64,000 nucleotides of DNA from NCBI RefSeq assembly GCF_050947875.1, contig NC_134576.1, positions 56,114,255 to 56,178,254 of the forward strand. The letters are read 5' to 3'. Each line of letters starts with the position of its first letter. Position 1 is the first letter of the stretch. Made by a program: the position numbers and the translations under genes. The stretch comes from Dermacentor variabilis. Its lineage: Eukaryota; Arthropoda; Arachnida; Ixodida; Ixodidae. A model generated the notes under the pieces. The model was not told the DNA's origin. It did no database searches and worked only from the letters and a program-made list of their open reading frames with translations. Below are positions 43,086-55,779 of this stretch, piece by piece.

Positions 43086-46000
43086 CGCCTCCTGTCTTGC
43101 TGATTCCATACGCATCGCATTCATCTGTCGTGTCTGCTGAGCCTTTGCGCTGTTACACTCCTCTTCCGCCTGATACTTCGAGGGCCTATTGTTGTACCTG
43201 CAATTAGAGGCCTACGGGCGACATAGCGCAGCTAGCGCATCTGGGCCACGTCTATTCGCGGATAGCGCACACACACCCTCGGGTGGTGAAAGGATACGCC
43301 AAGACAATAGTGGCTTGCGAGCGGAAGCGTGGAGGTGCGAGAGCAACGGCGAGCGACAAACTCTCTTTCCTTGGGTGGCCTCGAGTTTGATGTTGGCTCT
43401 GACTAGACCCAAAGGAATACTTCGTACTTTCAATTCGCAGAAGGTTTATAAATGGAGCGGAGGGATCAAGGTACGTTTCGTACTATTAAAAGGGTTCACA
43501 TACTGGCAAAGTCTGTGAAGCACGGCTCTAGCTGCAGAGCAAGGTATATTTCTCACAACTCCAAATATGTTACAAACATAATACTTGCTTTTATCTTGTC
43601 ATATACATTATGCTAAAGAAGACGCACGTTAAGGAACAGGTATACTGTGTCTATCACGAAAAATATAGAGTTCCGCGAGGACAACTATAGACGTTGTTTC
43701 GACAGAACACTACCTTGTCCTCCGCACTCTTTATTGTCCCACTTTCCTCATTGTTCGGGCATGAAGCCATACAACATGCCTAAATTGAGACTCGTTTGCG
43801 ATATACCAAAACTTTCGGAGCGAAGCTTGTATTGCCTCACATGTGGCGCTGTTGTGGTCACCCAAAAACCCAGATGCTCCCAGAACAGAGCAGCTGCGGG
43901 AAAGGACGCCTTGATGAGCTGACAGCTGCGCCATCGCCGGAGCGTGAGTCACAAGCAAGTATTCCGGAAGAAGTCAGAGCTGTCTGGCTCCCGCCGGGCA
44001 GAGAAAGGGCAGGAATGTGTTTCGTGCGTGCTGCGCCGGCTTCGTTTCATTTCACTCCATTCGCGGAAAACATGGAATGGCCACGCGCTGGGTGTTCCCC
44101 CGAGGAACGCAGCGTTCGACGAGCGGTGGTGAGAACTCGTCCGTAAAAGGGCTCGCCGTCGGCGCTTCGATCCAGCTATAGACAAGAACGGCACTGAGAG
44201 CGGCGCCCGAGCCCAGGCAGTCCGACAGCAACCAGAAGGTCCCGAGCTGAGAGGGCGGGAGACCAAATTAATTCGGCACCGTTGCCTCTGAGGTAATTAA
44301 GCGTGGCGAAGGTCAATTGCACGCAGGCCAAGCTTCGCGCACTCCCATTTTGTGGTAGAAGGGTTGGTCATTTTTTTCACTTTGATTTTTTATTTTGAAC
44401 GTATTGTTAAAAATAGCTTTGAGAGTACTTTCGGCCGTTTCGGAAGAGTTATCTGAAGAGGATATACTTCTCTCGGAAAATCGCGATCTCTATGTACGTA
44501 CGATTGAAAAGATTCAATAATAATTTCTTTAATTGTTCGGTATGAGATATGCCGAAAATTGACCTTGAGCCTATCGAAAAATCTCATTACGTGTATGCCT
44601 CGTATGACACGTATGGCGCGCCTTATGATGTGTTGCATACGTGTCATATGATATTTTCTGATAGGGATATATTAATTATGCCAGCATAGCGGTAATGCTG
44701 AGACTAGAACCAATGCTGCGATCTGCGTCTTGGAAGCAGGCGAAATGTGTTGGCGCTCCTGTTAACATTTTAACAAGAGTTCCATAATAGTTTGGAAGGT
44801 TAACTACAATGCCAAAGCATAATTTAGTACATTTTGAGTACGTATGCCTCCAAAGTTCTGCTACAGTCTCAATATTTCGGCTCTGCAAATGGGACTCTAC
44901 TACGTCTCGGTTCCAGTTTTGGAATTTTAACACGTAATGAAACTGTAAATTTTATTGGTGTGTCGTTTTAATTAGTTAAACGGTCATTTCACTTAGCATG
45001 CAAGTAATATCCGCCTCTTAACGAAATTAATTCGAACGAACTGAAGTATATCAACCTTCGCAGGTGATCTTCCAGAAATTTATTCCTACTAGAGAAAAAA
45101 AAATAACGAAACGAGAAACGCGGGCGGTACTGCTGGCAGCGAAATGTTAATATCGCCCGATAAAATACACATGCTTCACATGTCAAGAATTAGTGTGTTC
45201 GTTACATCGGGAAGACTTTGAAAGCGTGCTGTTTTACAGAGTTCAACATGGATGCATCTGTGTTCTTGCTTCATACAAAAAAAAAAAACGGCTCGGTGGG
45301 ATACATTGCGACCACCGCAACCAGTGGCTAAAATTGCATTTTGTCAAGATAACATCGTGTAGATTGTGTTCAGGATTTACCGTTTGCTCAGGACCAGTCA
45401 TCTTGCAGTTACCAGCTTCCCTTGTTTCAAAGGCGCTTACATAACTTCCCAGGAGGGTGCCAACGCGGTACTTCGTTTGAGAGTCGCTAGCCAAAGTGAG
45501 GAAAGCGCCCTTCCCTCCCTTACACCTCGTTCTACCGGAAGGTGGCGCCACCATGTGTCATCGCCCCCAACAGTCTCGTGCCGTGGAACAATTGAAGCGT
45601 GACCCTTACGGTAATTCTAGCACATCTCGGGTGGGCTCAAGGAGCCGAAATAAACACCTCACATTGTGAGTGAATCAGCGCAATGAACTGGACAATGCGG
45701 AGAGCACAAAGGAAACACGACACTCGATGCTTGTGTTCTCTCCGGTTGGTCCCATTCAGTGCGCTGCTTCACTCACACGGTATGATGATAGTCACCAACT
45801 CGCCCTACTTTCCACATTGTAGAACTCAAAATCAAGTCCTCCGAGACTGGCCTAGAGTCGACGTTTCCCGGAGAAGAAACTGAAAACTCGCAGAGTTATC
45901 CATAGCAAGGAACAAGGGCCAACCATATAAGGAAATGTTTCCTTTTATCTCGAATTTCTATCACATCTTTACTTTATCAGAGGGCCTTCGCTTTAAACAT

Positions 46001-46675
46001 GAAGAAGCAATATTGAAACCACTTCTGACATTGAGAAACTCACTGCTCGAACGTTTAACTAAGGTGAAGAAACAATCATATGTCGTGCCAATGTGTCCCC
46101 TCTGATTAGGATACCTAATCCTTAGTGCTCGAAATGACCATCGAATAAGAGGTTTTTTAAAGATTTCTTTAATAAATTCAAAAATGATGCTTAACGCCTC
46201 TAAACCGCGAAGTAGTTTTCTTAGATAACTGCCTGGACGTTGTGTTTTGTAGGGCAAGTAAAGCGTGTCCACCTCTGCTGGTAATCGAGCAGAAAATGTA
46301 AAGAAATTTACACCTAACAGGGGATCGGAAAGAGAAATAGGTTCTAACTGAAAGAAAGATAACAAGGAATATGTCACATGGGATCAATAGCCTAGATAGA
46401 GATAGCGGAAATCAACAGTGGCCAGGTGTCCATTATACATTTTGCCTGTGACCATTTTCATCCAACTATCATGTTATCTCTTTCGCGCCACACAGGCGTA
46501 CTGTGTCGAAAGTAGTCCAAAGTTTCTCTCGCCCGACATCCGTTCTATGAACAGAGCCAGGATCTTCTTTTGTGAAGTGTACACGTGTCCTTCCATTTCT
46601 CTGCCGCACCGGAAACCGTGCATACCCACCTGCAATGCTTCTATGCTGTTTATAAGCCGCATACGCCTGTTTCAG
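43086..46675. other. Intronic stretch without recognised genes
   Basis: Contains several open frames of 80-140 codons on both strands with no domain I recognise, and a poly-A run at 45278. Minus-strand frames at 44390-44933 and 45961-46377 are AT-rich and probably chance or repeat-derived. Confidence 0.4.
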
Positions 46676-46834
46676 ATTAACGTCCTGCCCGAGATCGTCG
46701 CCGCCGTTGGTGACAAGATGGAAGTGTACCTGGACAGCGGAGTGCGAACAGGTGCGGACGTGGTCAAGGCACTCGCGCTGGGAGCTCGGGCTGTGTTCGT
46801 AGGACGACCTGTACTCTGGGGACTCGCATACGAC
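46676..46834 (+). CDS. HAO1: 2-hydroxyacid oxidase, visible exon E (FMN phosphate site)
   Basis: Exactly 53 codons, phase 0 at both ends, between CTGTTTCAG and GTAAGA. The protein begins [20 protein letters not shown], then [20 protein letters not shown] and [13 protein letters not shown]. These are the last strands of the barrel. DSGVR and [10 protein letters not shown] hold the FMN phosphate (the first Gly of the usual DGGVR is Ser here). The junction with exon D (DGTPAT then INVLPE) is the same as in vertebrate HAO1. The opposite-strand frame is a shadow. Confidence 0.96.
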
Positions 46835-48949
46835 GTAAGACAGTTTCCTTCTTTTTCGATGTCTTACGGGAACGTTGCACCGATCCTTCGGGGCACGTTC
46901 AAGGGTGGCCATTAACAAGCGGCGCTTTTTCTGCCTAACCGGTTGTGCACATCACTTCAGTCAGCCTGTCAGAAAAAAAGTGCTTCTCCGAACATGTGTT
47001 TGCCGTCGCAAAGGTCATGGTCCCGTTTCGCTGCTGTCACATCACTGCATATGACGACGCAGACCTGGTTTCGCATTTACGAGCAATTCTGCATTCGCGT
47101 TCTAAACCATTCTTCACTGCAGCTCGGCCTCACTCTGTTTCGCATTTCACGTTTCTGGGTGATATATTCGCTGATATTACTAAATGCTCATCGCCACCAT
47201 AAGACGCTCCTCCACTTTGCACTTACGAACCAACGCGCTCATGCGATTTAATTCTACTGCGCTTCGCTGTATACCGAAGACGTGGCTGATCCCCTCGATG
47301 CTTCTGCCGGGCCTATGTCTCGTCTATGGTTCGTACACGTTTCCACCCAATTTAGTTTGTCTTGAAAATCACACCTGTACTTGGTGTGGCATGTGCGTGG
47401 TTTCCCCGGCTCTTTTGATTTGCATTATTTCTGGAACTGGCCAGTCGTGCGAGACAGCAGCCAGCAGGCGTAATGCATGTAGGCGGGACGAAAACCGAAC
47501 CCACCATGAACCATCATTGGCACAGTGCCAATGAGCATTTGAGGCTTGAATCCTGGCTCTCCATGACGCATCGTGCAAAAATCGTGCAGCATGCCCGACG
47601 GGGCAATGAGGCAAAGAAAGCTCCGCTTTAATTGCTATTTCACCATCGATAACAAATGATATTTGTCATAAGGGCAGTTTATGTATGGTTGTCACCTTCG
47701 CATGCCTGGTTGGAACTTTTTTTGCGAGTTGTGCTGCAAGCCATAGGTTCCCCCCAAAAAATGAACTGCGTGCATACATTGCCAAACAATTACCAAATTG
47801 AACTTCGATTGGATATAATTACAGAAAAGCTTTGCCTCTTCCTTCCACTTTCCGATTGCTGGCCGCTGCTCCGCTTTACACGATGGGTGGCGAAAGGTCA
47901 ACGTTCGAACTATACTTATTGGCTTTGTAGTAGTTGTGGCGGGATAGCGGGCTTGGTCCAACACGGTACCACATTTATTATGAACCTTCCTTCGTGTCTT
48001 CCTATCATATCGAGACGTCTTCTTGCTTACAAGATGAGGCGTTGTCGGAGATGGTGAAAGCCGGTCCCTCAACGAGTGCAAAGGAGGTGACACGGGGAAG
48101 CCAGGAGCTCGACGCACCGAACACATACGCGATTTTCGCAACTTACAAAAGTGGGCAAGGCATGTGTTGAGCGCACAGGAGACAGACTCGGAAGAAACGT
48201 TGAGCGGGGCAGAAACTTCTTCGGTGCGCTGAAAAGCCCTGTTTGGAACGCGACCGCCTACTGGCTCCCAAAAACGAAGTTAAGCAGCGTCGAGTGGCCG
48301 GGAGTAGTGCAAAGGAACGTGGCGGACATTTCGCCTAGAAACGTGAAGCGGATCAGCCTCGATAGGCACCAGGCAGGTGGCTTGAAATTCGAGTGCTCAC
48401 TTGCGCGGCAGAGAGGCTTATAGCGTTGGTACCGTGCGACGAAACAGCAGTGCATGGGGACCGCACGCGTCATTCTTATGGGCCCAGACAAATTTTCTGA
48501 TAAGCGCTTCATACGAAACGAGTTCCGGTTGGCTTGCAGCGATCGACGATGTCTACGGTGTCGGACAGTCACATGCAAGATTACGTTGGACGAGATTCCA
48601 TTCGGAATCTCGTCCAACTCCGTCGTCTCGCCTATGGTCGAAAATGGTAGCTAGGCAAGCATGGCGCGTTTCGTAAGCATCAACTGTTGCGTGTCTCAAG
48701 ATATTCTCACGGCGCGTGGTCCTCGCCTAATATTTATGCATTGTATTTATTATTTTCTTCTTCAACCGAACGCGGCAACCTCCACATGAAGTGAAAACGT
48801 GCTAAAGTGAATAAATATTACAGTGCATTGAGCAACGGCAATGCTTGAACATTTATAATGTGCGTGCTCAGCTTGTAGTCTTCTGAATTCTTGGAAAGTG
48901 TGCGTTTTATGGAGGTGTTCTCTCTCCAACGCTATTTTCCGCTTCGCAG
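46835..48949 (+). other. Intron E-F
   Basis: GT-AG intron of 2.1 kb. Apart from a perfect hairpin at 48585-48618 nothing was recognised. Confidence 0.85.
48585..48618. repeat. Perfect hairpin with 15-bp arms
   Basis: GTTGGACGAGATTCC and GGAATCTCGTCCAAC are exact reverse complements separated by ATTC. It lies in the intron before exon F. Confidence 0.92.
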
Positions 48950-49019
48950 GGCAGGCAAGGTGTTGACAGAGTGTTGCACATATTGAGAGAGGAACTTGAA
49001 CACACTATGCGACTCCTCG
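48950..49019 (+). CDS. HAO1: 2-hydroxyacid oxidase, visible exon F
   Basis: 70 bp after CGCTTCGCAG. It encodes GRQGVDRVLHILREELEHTM and RLLG, the amphipathic helix that follows the barrel in glycolate oxidases (QGVxxVLxILxxELxxxMxLxG). Phase 0 at the start joins exon E (WGLAYD then GRQGV). It ends with one base of the Gly codon before GTGAGC. Confidence 0.94.
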
Positions 49020-49899
49020 GTGAGCTACTCGCACTTTTTTCTTGTTCTATTGACTATCCACTCCGTATGTTTTGCGTTTTTGAAGTAACATAAGCCTACA
49101 CGATCTCGCCCCTCCCCACCCCCCACCTCACCTCTCTAATAAGAAAGAAGTACAGATGCCTTGCTTAGTAGCCCCGGGAACAGATGAACGTTCCCATTTG
49201 GAGATTTCTAGTATTTCTTGTTCCTTTCAATAAAAGGTTTGGGATTGGGAAAATAGGACAAAACGAAGGGCCAGCTATCCCTAAACCATTAAAAACAATA
49301 CCCATCGACGTCAGAATTTTGTGCCCTGCTGCTACACCATGGGCTTTATGCGATGCCGTAGCGGAAGGCTCCGTCATGAATAGAAATTTTTAGAATAGCC
49401 GCCGCTCAAGTTTGGCGCCCCAAAGAGCTTTGAGGATGTTAGCACTTAAGCACACAGTAGTGAAGACTTTTAGAACAGGGCGTTGCTTTCATGGATTGGA
49501 TCTTGCGCTAACAGCGTCATTAGGGCGTCAAAGAAAAGCTGTTAGAAATAAATAAATAAGATATATTAATTTATGACACGAAGAGTAATTTTTACTTTCC
49601 TGTTTTCGCATCTATTTGCAATGTAGAGGTTATTCTATTAGCAACAAGCAATTAGCTGCACTTAGCCTTGTGTAACCAACTTTGCGTGCGTTCACCAGCC
49701 AAGCTAAGCCGTGCAAAGCCTACAAGCCAAGAAATCGACAATCAGATTCGGAATCAGTGGTGTCAAATGAATCAATCTTCCTAAAACACGCTAGTTCAGA
49801 GAAAGCGATAACCGCAGTCACTTCTCCTAGCTTGCGAACTTCACGCGTTACCACGAACGAGTCCCGTTTGGTGCTATGTTAGAGCCGTCGCTTCGATGG

Positions 49900-50900
49900 G
49901 TGCCGCCATGCTTGTTGACGCAAATCTTTTGGGGAAGCTTTTGGGGCTCCCACTAAATCAACGAAATGGTGCGCCGGACGAAAAACCCAAACGCAGTTAG
50001 CGTCTCGCGCATGCGCAGTGGCTTCGACGCTTTCTTTGGGCCGCCAAACATTTCGGGCCCCTATTCTGGAACTCTCCAACCCTCTAAGTCCAGTAACTTT
50101 AGAGGAAGCTTTAGCTCGGGTGCTCCTACCTAAATACATGTAAAAGGAGAATTCGTTTTTCACAGCAACCACTGCATTAAAGTTGACGAGCTTTGCTGGA
50201 TTTAAAAGAAAAGCCTAAATTCTTGCGACTATTTGTTACCACTTTTTCTTTAGGTCGTCATTTTTTTACTGAATATCGGCAAAAATCGCAAGTTTTCAGA
50301 AAACGATACTATCAGGTTTACGACTCTGTAATTCAGCAAAGAAAAATGATATGGCCATTCTGTGAGTTGCATCTAATACTACATCTAAAGCGGACAACAT
50401 TGATATGTTACACATGAACCTCAAAAAACTTGGTAATATGGAAATACGGTTTTTGCCGAACAATTGTACACAACGTAACAAGTTCACCTAATGTATCAAT
50501 TGACATATCAAATTTGTCCGCTTTAAATGATCTAATGGATTCCGCTTCCAGAACCGCGATATCTGCTCTTGATGGAGAGCTAATAATTTGTAAACTTCGT
50601 GCTTCTATATCTTTTAACATTCTAAGTTTAGAAAATTCTTTCGAAATTCCGTTTCCAACTGTCAATAGAATTTATCCTTCTCTTTCACATCCAACAAATT
50701 TCTTTTTTCAGCGGTTATCTCAGAAAAGCGCTTTTTCGTTTTACGTGTATTTGAATATGCCACATCGGAGTTGGGCCCGAGCTAGGACTTCCTCTTAAAC
50801 CCAAATCTTGGCACGGGGGTAGTTTCGCATTCGAACTTCATGCGAATACGGCCGCCAGCTGCGAGAAAGCAACCGTTGGGTTCAGCGGGAGAGCGCCATA
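49900..50900. repeat. Unassigned dispersed-repeat candidate
   Basis: The block contains CCTAAATACATGTAAAAGGAG and a long open frame on each strand (50408-50665 minus, 50430-50798 plus) without a known domain. I suspect a non-autonomous DNA transposon or retroelement tail, but no ends were found. Confidence 0.3.
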
Positions 50901-51084
50901 GCGGCACCTGTGTGGGATTGCTTCCTCCGGCTTCGGGTAAATCCAGTGATTGTCATGACAGGGGGACAATTGACGCGCGATGGTCAACCGCAGACAGTGC
51001 CTTTACCTGCATGCAGTAACTTCATTGTTCTCGGGGCTGTGGAAGTGCATTTTGTGTTGTGGGGCAGGATGATGGGTTCATTTC

Positions 51085-54000
51085 ATCTACATCATCATCA
51101 TCCTCGTCAGCCTTGTTTATGTCCACTGCAGGACGAAGGCCTCTCCCTGCGATCTTTAATTTCCCCTTTCCTGCGCCCACAGAATACAACTTGCGCCTAC
51201 GAATTTCTAACTTCATCGACCCACCCAGTCTTCTGCCGTTCTCGACTGCGCTTCCCTTCTGTTGTGACCCATTCTGTAACCATAATGCCCCACCGGTTAG
51301 CTAACCTATGCATTGCATGACTTTCCCAGCTCTATATTTTTTTCCTAATGTGAATTAGAATACAGGCTATCCCCGTTCGCTCTCTGATCCACACCGCTCT
51401 CTTTCTGTTTCTTAACATTACGCCTAACATCCTTCGTTCCATCAGTTTTTGCGCGGTCCCTAACTTGTTCTCAAGCTTGTTTGTCGGTATCCAAATTCCT
51501 GTCCCCTATGTCAGTACCGGTAAAGTCCACTGGATGCATAACTTTCTTTTCTCTGATAATGGTCAGCTTCCAGTAGAGAACTAACAGTGTCTGGCGTATG
51601 CGCTCCAACACATTTTTATTTTTCTGTAAATTTCCTTCTCATGATCAGGGTTGCGTGTGAGTGAGGCACATACGTAAGCGTACTGCTTCACAGACTCTAG
51701 ATGACTCGCGATCCTGAACGCTTCTTCCCTTTCCTGGCTGTTGATCATTATTTCTGTCTTCTGCATATTAACCATCAACCCCACTCTTACACCCTCTCTG
51801 TTAAGGTCTTCAATCATTTGTTGTAACTCGTCCCCAATGTTGTTGAACAGGACAATGTAGTCTGCAAACGAAGGTTGCTCAGATATTCACCCTTGATCCT
51901 CACTTCTAAGTCTTCTCAGTTTAATAGCTTGAATACTTCTTCCAGGCACACAGTGAATAGCATTGGAGAGATTGTGTCTCCTTGTCTGACCCCTTTCTTT
52001 ATAGGTATATTACTACTTTTTTATGGAGTATTAGGGTAGCTGTGGAATGCCTGCAGATATTTTAAAAGATATTTATATAAGCGTCTTGTACTCCTCAATT
52101 ACGTAATGCCTCTATGACTGCTGCTATCTCGACAAAATCAAATGCATTTTCGTAATTTGTGAGTCGTATAGAGAGGCTGATTGTACTCTGCAGATTTATC
52201 GATTATCTCATTGATGACATGGATGTGACCTATTGTGTAGTATCCCCTCCTGAAGCCGGCCTGTTCCCTTGGTTGAGTGAAGTCCAGAGTTGTTATTCTA
52301 TTGGAAATTATCTTGGTGAACATTTCATACAGAGTGTCCCACGTAACTTGAGCCAAAAACTTAAAAATGAAACGCGCGTCGGAAGCAAATCAAACGAAAC
52401 GCATACAATTCGCAATAGCCAATAGTATCTCGGACGTTTTTTTTTTCTACGTAACTCACTAATTAATTAGGTTTAATTGCCTAACTTCTTAATTATTGGC
52501 TGAGGACCCCAATTATGCTAGGCAGATTTAAAGAGCACCTTCAGAAACTGCCGACCGAGTTGTTTCCTTTACGATACGTCTCAGTTAGACCTTATTTCAG
52601 GGTTTCAAAGACAGCCCACAATATATGATAAAAGCCACGTGACGGAGCGTTTGCGCAGTGGTATTGTGCTGCCCTCAAGCGTGCGTTCGGTGAATAAGAT
52701 CGGCTGCATCGTGACTGGCGACAAGGAAGCGGCAGGGCTTTCTTTATCTCATCGGCAGCGCTCGTCCACCAGCATGCATTTTCGCCTTCATCCGACGGGA
52801 GCCGACCTTGTTCACGGAACACACGCTTGAAAGCAGCACATCACTGTGCAAACGCTCCGTCACAAGGCTTTTTTCATATTTCGCGGGCTTTTTTGCCACC
52901 AGGGAAAAAACAACTACGTAAGACGTATAGTAAGGGAAACAACTCGATTGGTGGTTTCTGAAGGTGCTCTACAAGCCTGCGTATTATACTTGGGGTCCTC
53001 AGCCAATAATCAAAAAGCTGGGTAATTAAATTTAATTAATTTTTGAGCTATAGAGAAAACAAAGAATATCTGAGTTACTATAGGGTATTGCGAGTACTAT
53101 GCGTTCGGTTCAATTCGCTCCCGACATACCTTTCGTTTTTAATTTCTTGGCTCAAGTTATGTGGGACACCCTGTATAATACTGAGAGTAATCTTATTGGT
53201 CTTTGCTTTTACACTTCTTTAACGCCTTCCTTTTTGTCGATCAGCATAATATTGACATTCATCCAGTTCTCTCGGACTCTTTAGGTCGATAGACAGTTCG
53301 TATAAATGGCCGCCAGTTATTAAACCATTATGTCTCCTCTAGCTTTGACGAAATCGATTGTTATTCCTCCTTCTCCTGCCGCTTTTCTCCATTTCATGTC
53401 TTGCAAGGCCCTTCTAACGTCGTCGCTAGTTATAGAAGAAGCTTCTATAAGCTGCTCATTACTACTTCTAATGGAGGCATCGTGGCTCACCTGCGTGCTT
53501 TACAGGTCAGTAAAGAATTCTTCCGCTGCTTTTACTATATCTTCGAGATTGCTGATGATATTACCCTACCTATCTTTCAGTGCATACATCTTGGTTTGTC
53601 CGATGCCTAGTTTCCTTCTCACTGATTTCATGCTCCGTCCACTTTTTACTGCTTCTGAAGCGAGCTAGTTACGGTTTCCATTCATTGATTCTACATCATC
53701 TTCATCTCACGGTTCCAAGGCTGCATAATTGTTTGCAAGCACCAGCCTGAAATGGTCTGCTTTTATCCTTATTGCAATTGCCTGTTTCCTCTTGACAAAT
53801 TTTACTCTTTCTCTTCAAACTTAGGTGATCCTAAACCTCACTAAAGTATGATCACTGCGCTTTACCTTACCTAATACTTCTATATCCTGCAATATGCGGA
53901 GATAGGCAGAAAGCTTGGAATCTATTTCATTTATTCTTTCACCATTAGGGCTTTACCAGGTCCACTTTCTGTTGTTACACATGCTGAAAATGGTGTTCAT

Positions 54001-54290
54001 TATTCTCAGCTTATTCCTTTCTGCGAATTCTAGCAGCATCTCTCCTCTGGCGTTTCTAGAATGGAAGCCGTATTTGACAACATATTGTTCACCAGCCTGC
54101 TTTTTCCACACTTTTGCATTGAAGTCGCCCACTGCTACATTATATTGAGTTTCCGATTTTCTCATCGCTAATTCAACATCTTCATAAAACTGATCTGTTT
54201 CATCATCATCGGGACTGGAGGTTGGAACGTAGGCTTGGCCTACCTTTATTCTGTGCCAATTAGATTTTATTACGACTTACACAAGCCACT
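51085..54290 (-). mobile_element. RTE-type LINE, minus strand, interrupted
   Basis: The 3' end on the plus strand is an ATCATCATCATCC tail at 51091-51103. Minus-strand pieces include the APE part AVGDFNAKVWKKQAGE and MNTIFSMCNNRKWTW (54165-53953), the RT block REQAGFRRGYYTIGHIHVIN (around 52280) and NMQKTEIMINSQEREEAFRI (51817-51581). It belongs to a different RTE subfamily from the 33.6-kb copy. A foldback transposon at 52330-53173 splits it. The frames are destroyed by stops. Confidence 0.8.
52330..53173. mobile_element. 844-bp foldback (palindromic) DNA transposon with TA duplication
   Basis: Left end CAGAGTGTCCCACGTAACTT and right end AAGTTATGTGGGACACCCTG are inverted copies, each flanked by TA. 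The inverted similarity continues inward: GGCTGAGGACCCCAA versus TTGGGGTCCTCAGCC, and GACGGAGCGTTTGCGCAGTG (about 52638) versus CACTGTGCAAACGCTCCGTC (about 52843). Arms are about 400 bp with a short unpaired centre. No transposase frame is present. TA target and CAGGGTG-like ends suggest mobilisation by a Tc1/mariner-type enzyme. Confidence 0.85.
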
Positions 54291-55034
54291 TTCTTCTTGA
54301 TGTATAAGGGCCCACATAACTATGTTAGATGGGGGGGGGGCGGCCAACATGAATGGGGTGGTGTGTGTGTGAGCGGAGAAGGCAGCTGCTTGCAGTGGAA
54401 CCTGTAGGTCACTCGAAAATCATTTTGAGATTAAAGCACTTGCCAAAAGCGTTTGCAACACAAATGCTACCACTAAGCCGTACCAACTTACCTATTTTAT
54501 ACATTAAACACAAAACAAACAGAGTAAACACACTCAAAGCGCTCTTATCCTCAAGTTAGTGAGCCAAACACCTAATAAAAAAGATACGCCGATACCATGC
54601 AGTAAGTGAAACTTGCGCGTACACTAAGCCACCACGACCGACCAAGCGCTGTTTCATCCTGCCAATCCTGGCACTCGTGATGTCGTGATGTCTCCCTTTC
54701 GGTGTCGCGACCATATGACTTCATCGCTTCCACCAACCAATAATAGACTCGACCACCTCCCACCATATGACGTCACTGCTTGCGCCAGCAAATGGGCGCG
54801 CGTTAATGACTCTCCGCCCGCCTTCCTCCTATCGGCACCCGCACCTCTGCACCTACTCACCTAAAAGATGTTTGTAGAGCGCAATTACCTCAGAAAGAAG
54901 AACGAATAGTCGTGATAGAGCGCTATGTGTAACAATGCACATTGCGCTGTCTCAATGATAAATTTATCCCTCGTTGCCGTCTGCCACCGTCCTCTCCACA
55001 GCACAACCACCACCGCAACAGAACACGGTTCTAA

Positions 55035-55695
55035 TACCCGTGTCACACGGGCAACTCGGATCTCCTTCATACTTCCTTCCCTTAAAGGACCGCAAGGGAG
55101 TTTCACCTCAAAGGAGTTAGCTACGTGTCGCACGGCCTATAAGCGAGCTTTTGAAAGGTGCCGCTGGGGGCCCATTAGGCGCTGCTCACCTTGTACGCAG
55201 TCACGAAAGAAGCACGTTATATATTGCTAAAAAGTCTTGGGAAAGACGTGAATCACTCATTCCGCATGCGCGAGACGTCCGATTGCGTTGACCAAAACAA
55301 CAACAACAAAAAAAAAAAAATGGCGCAGTCAGGCAAGCGCAGCAGCCATTCCGAGAATGCCCGGTTCGGGAGTCGAATGTAGCTGCTCAACTCAAATATA
55401 TTTGTCAGTGCTCAAATACTATATTATATGCAATAAAAACAATTATAATTGCTGGTAAAAGTGAAATTAATAAAGATGAGGGTGATTTCTTGACTCGAAA
55501 TTCAAGCACGCTGGGAACAAGAGTACTCCCTTCAGTCTGCAAGGGAGATCTTCCATCTCCTTTCGCTAAAAACTTCATTAAACTTCCTTTGCTAAAGGAC
55601 TGCCGTGTGAAAGGGCGCGCATCTCCCTCGAGGTAAAGACGTCCTAGGTTGAAGTGAGTTAAAAGGACTTTAGTCGCGTCCGTGTGACAGCAGTA
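55035..55695. mobile_element. 661-bp MITE with TAA target duplication (PIF/Harbinger-like)
   Basis: The left end TACCCGTGTCACACG and the inverted right end TACTGCTGTCACACG match at 12 of 15 positions. TAA flanks both ends (55032-55034 and 55696-55698), the target type of PIF/Harbinger elements. No transposase is present. An A-rich run followed by TGGCGCAGTCAGG lies inside at 55290-55337. Confidence 0.65.
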
Positions 55696-55779
55696 TAAAT
55701 CCATCAGAGCCACGAAGAAAGCTTCCCTTTAAAAAAGGGACGTTTCTTCTCCCGGGCTGCCCTTGTAGTTTCTTTGTGT

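Larger units (their letters stand above)
33013..46675 (+). other. Intron D-E, 13.7 kb
   Basis: Donor GTGCGTAATTG, acceptor CTGTTTCAG. It holds a near full-length RTE LINE, a degenerate tandem array, CpG-rich repeats and a gypsy remnant. In 39160-41560 and 43090-46675 I see no recognisable gene. Open frames there are short and unsupported. Confidence 0.85.

Noticed and set aside
43650..44266. Overlapping frames of 90-116 codons as a gene
   Set aside because: No start context, splice pattern or recognisable motif. Both strands are open to a similar extent, as expected from base composition.
46469..46918. 149-codon minus-strand open frame
   Set aside because: Opposite exon E. The plus strand has exact splice sites and conserved FMN-site motifs.
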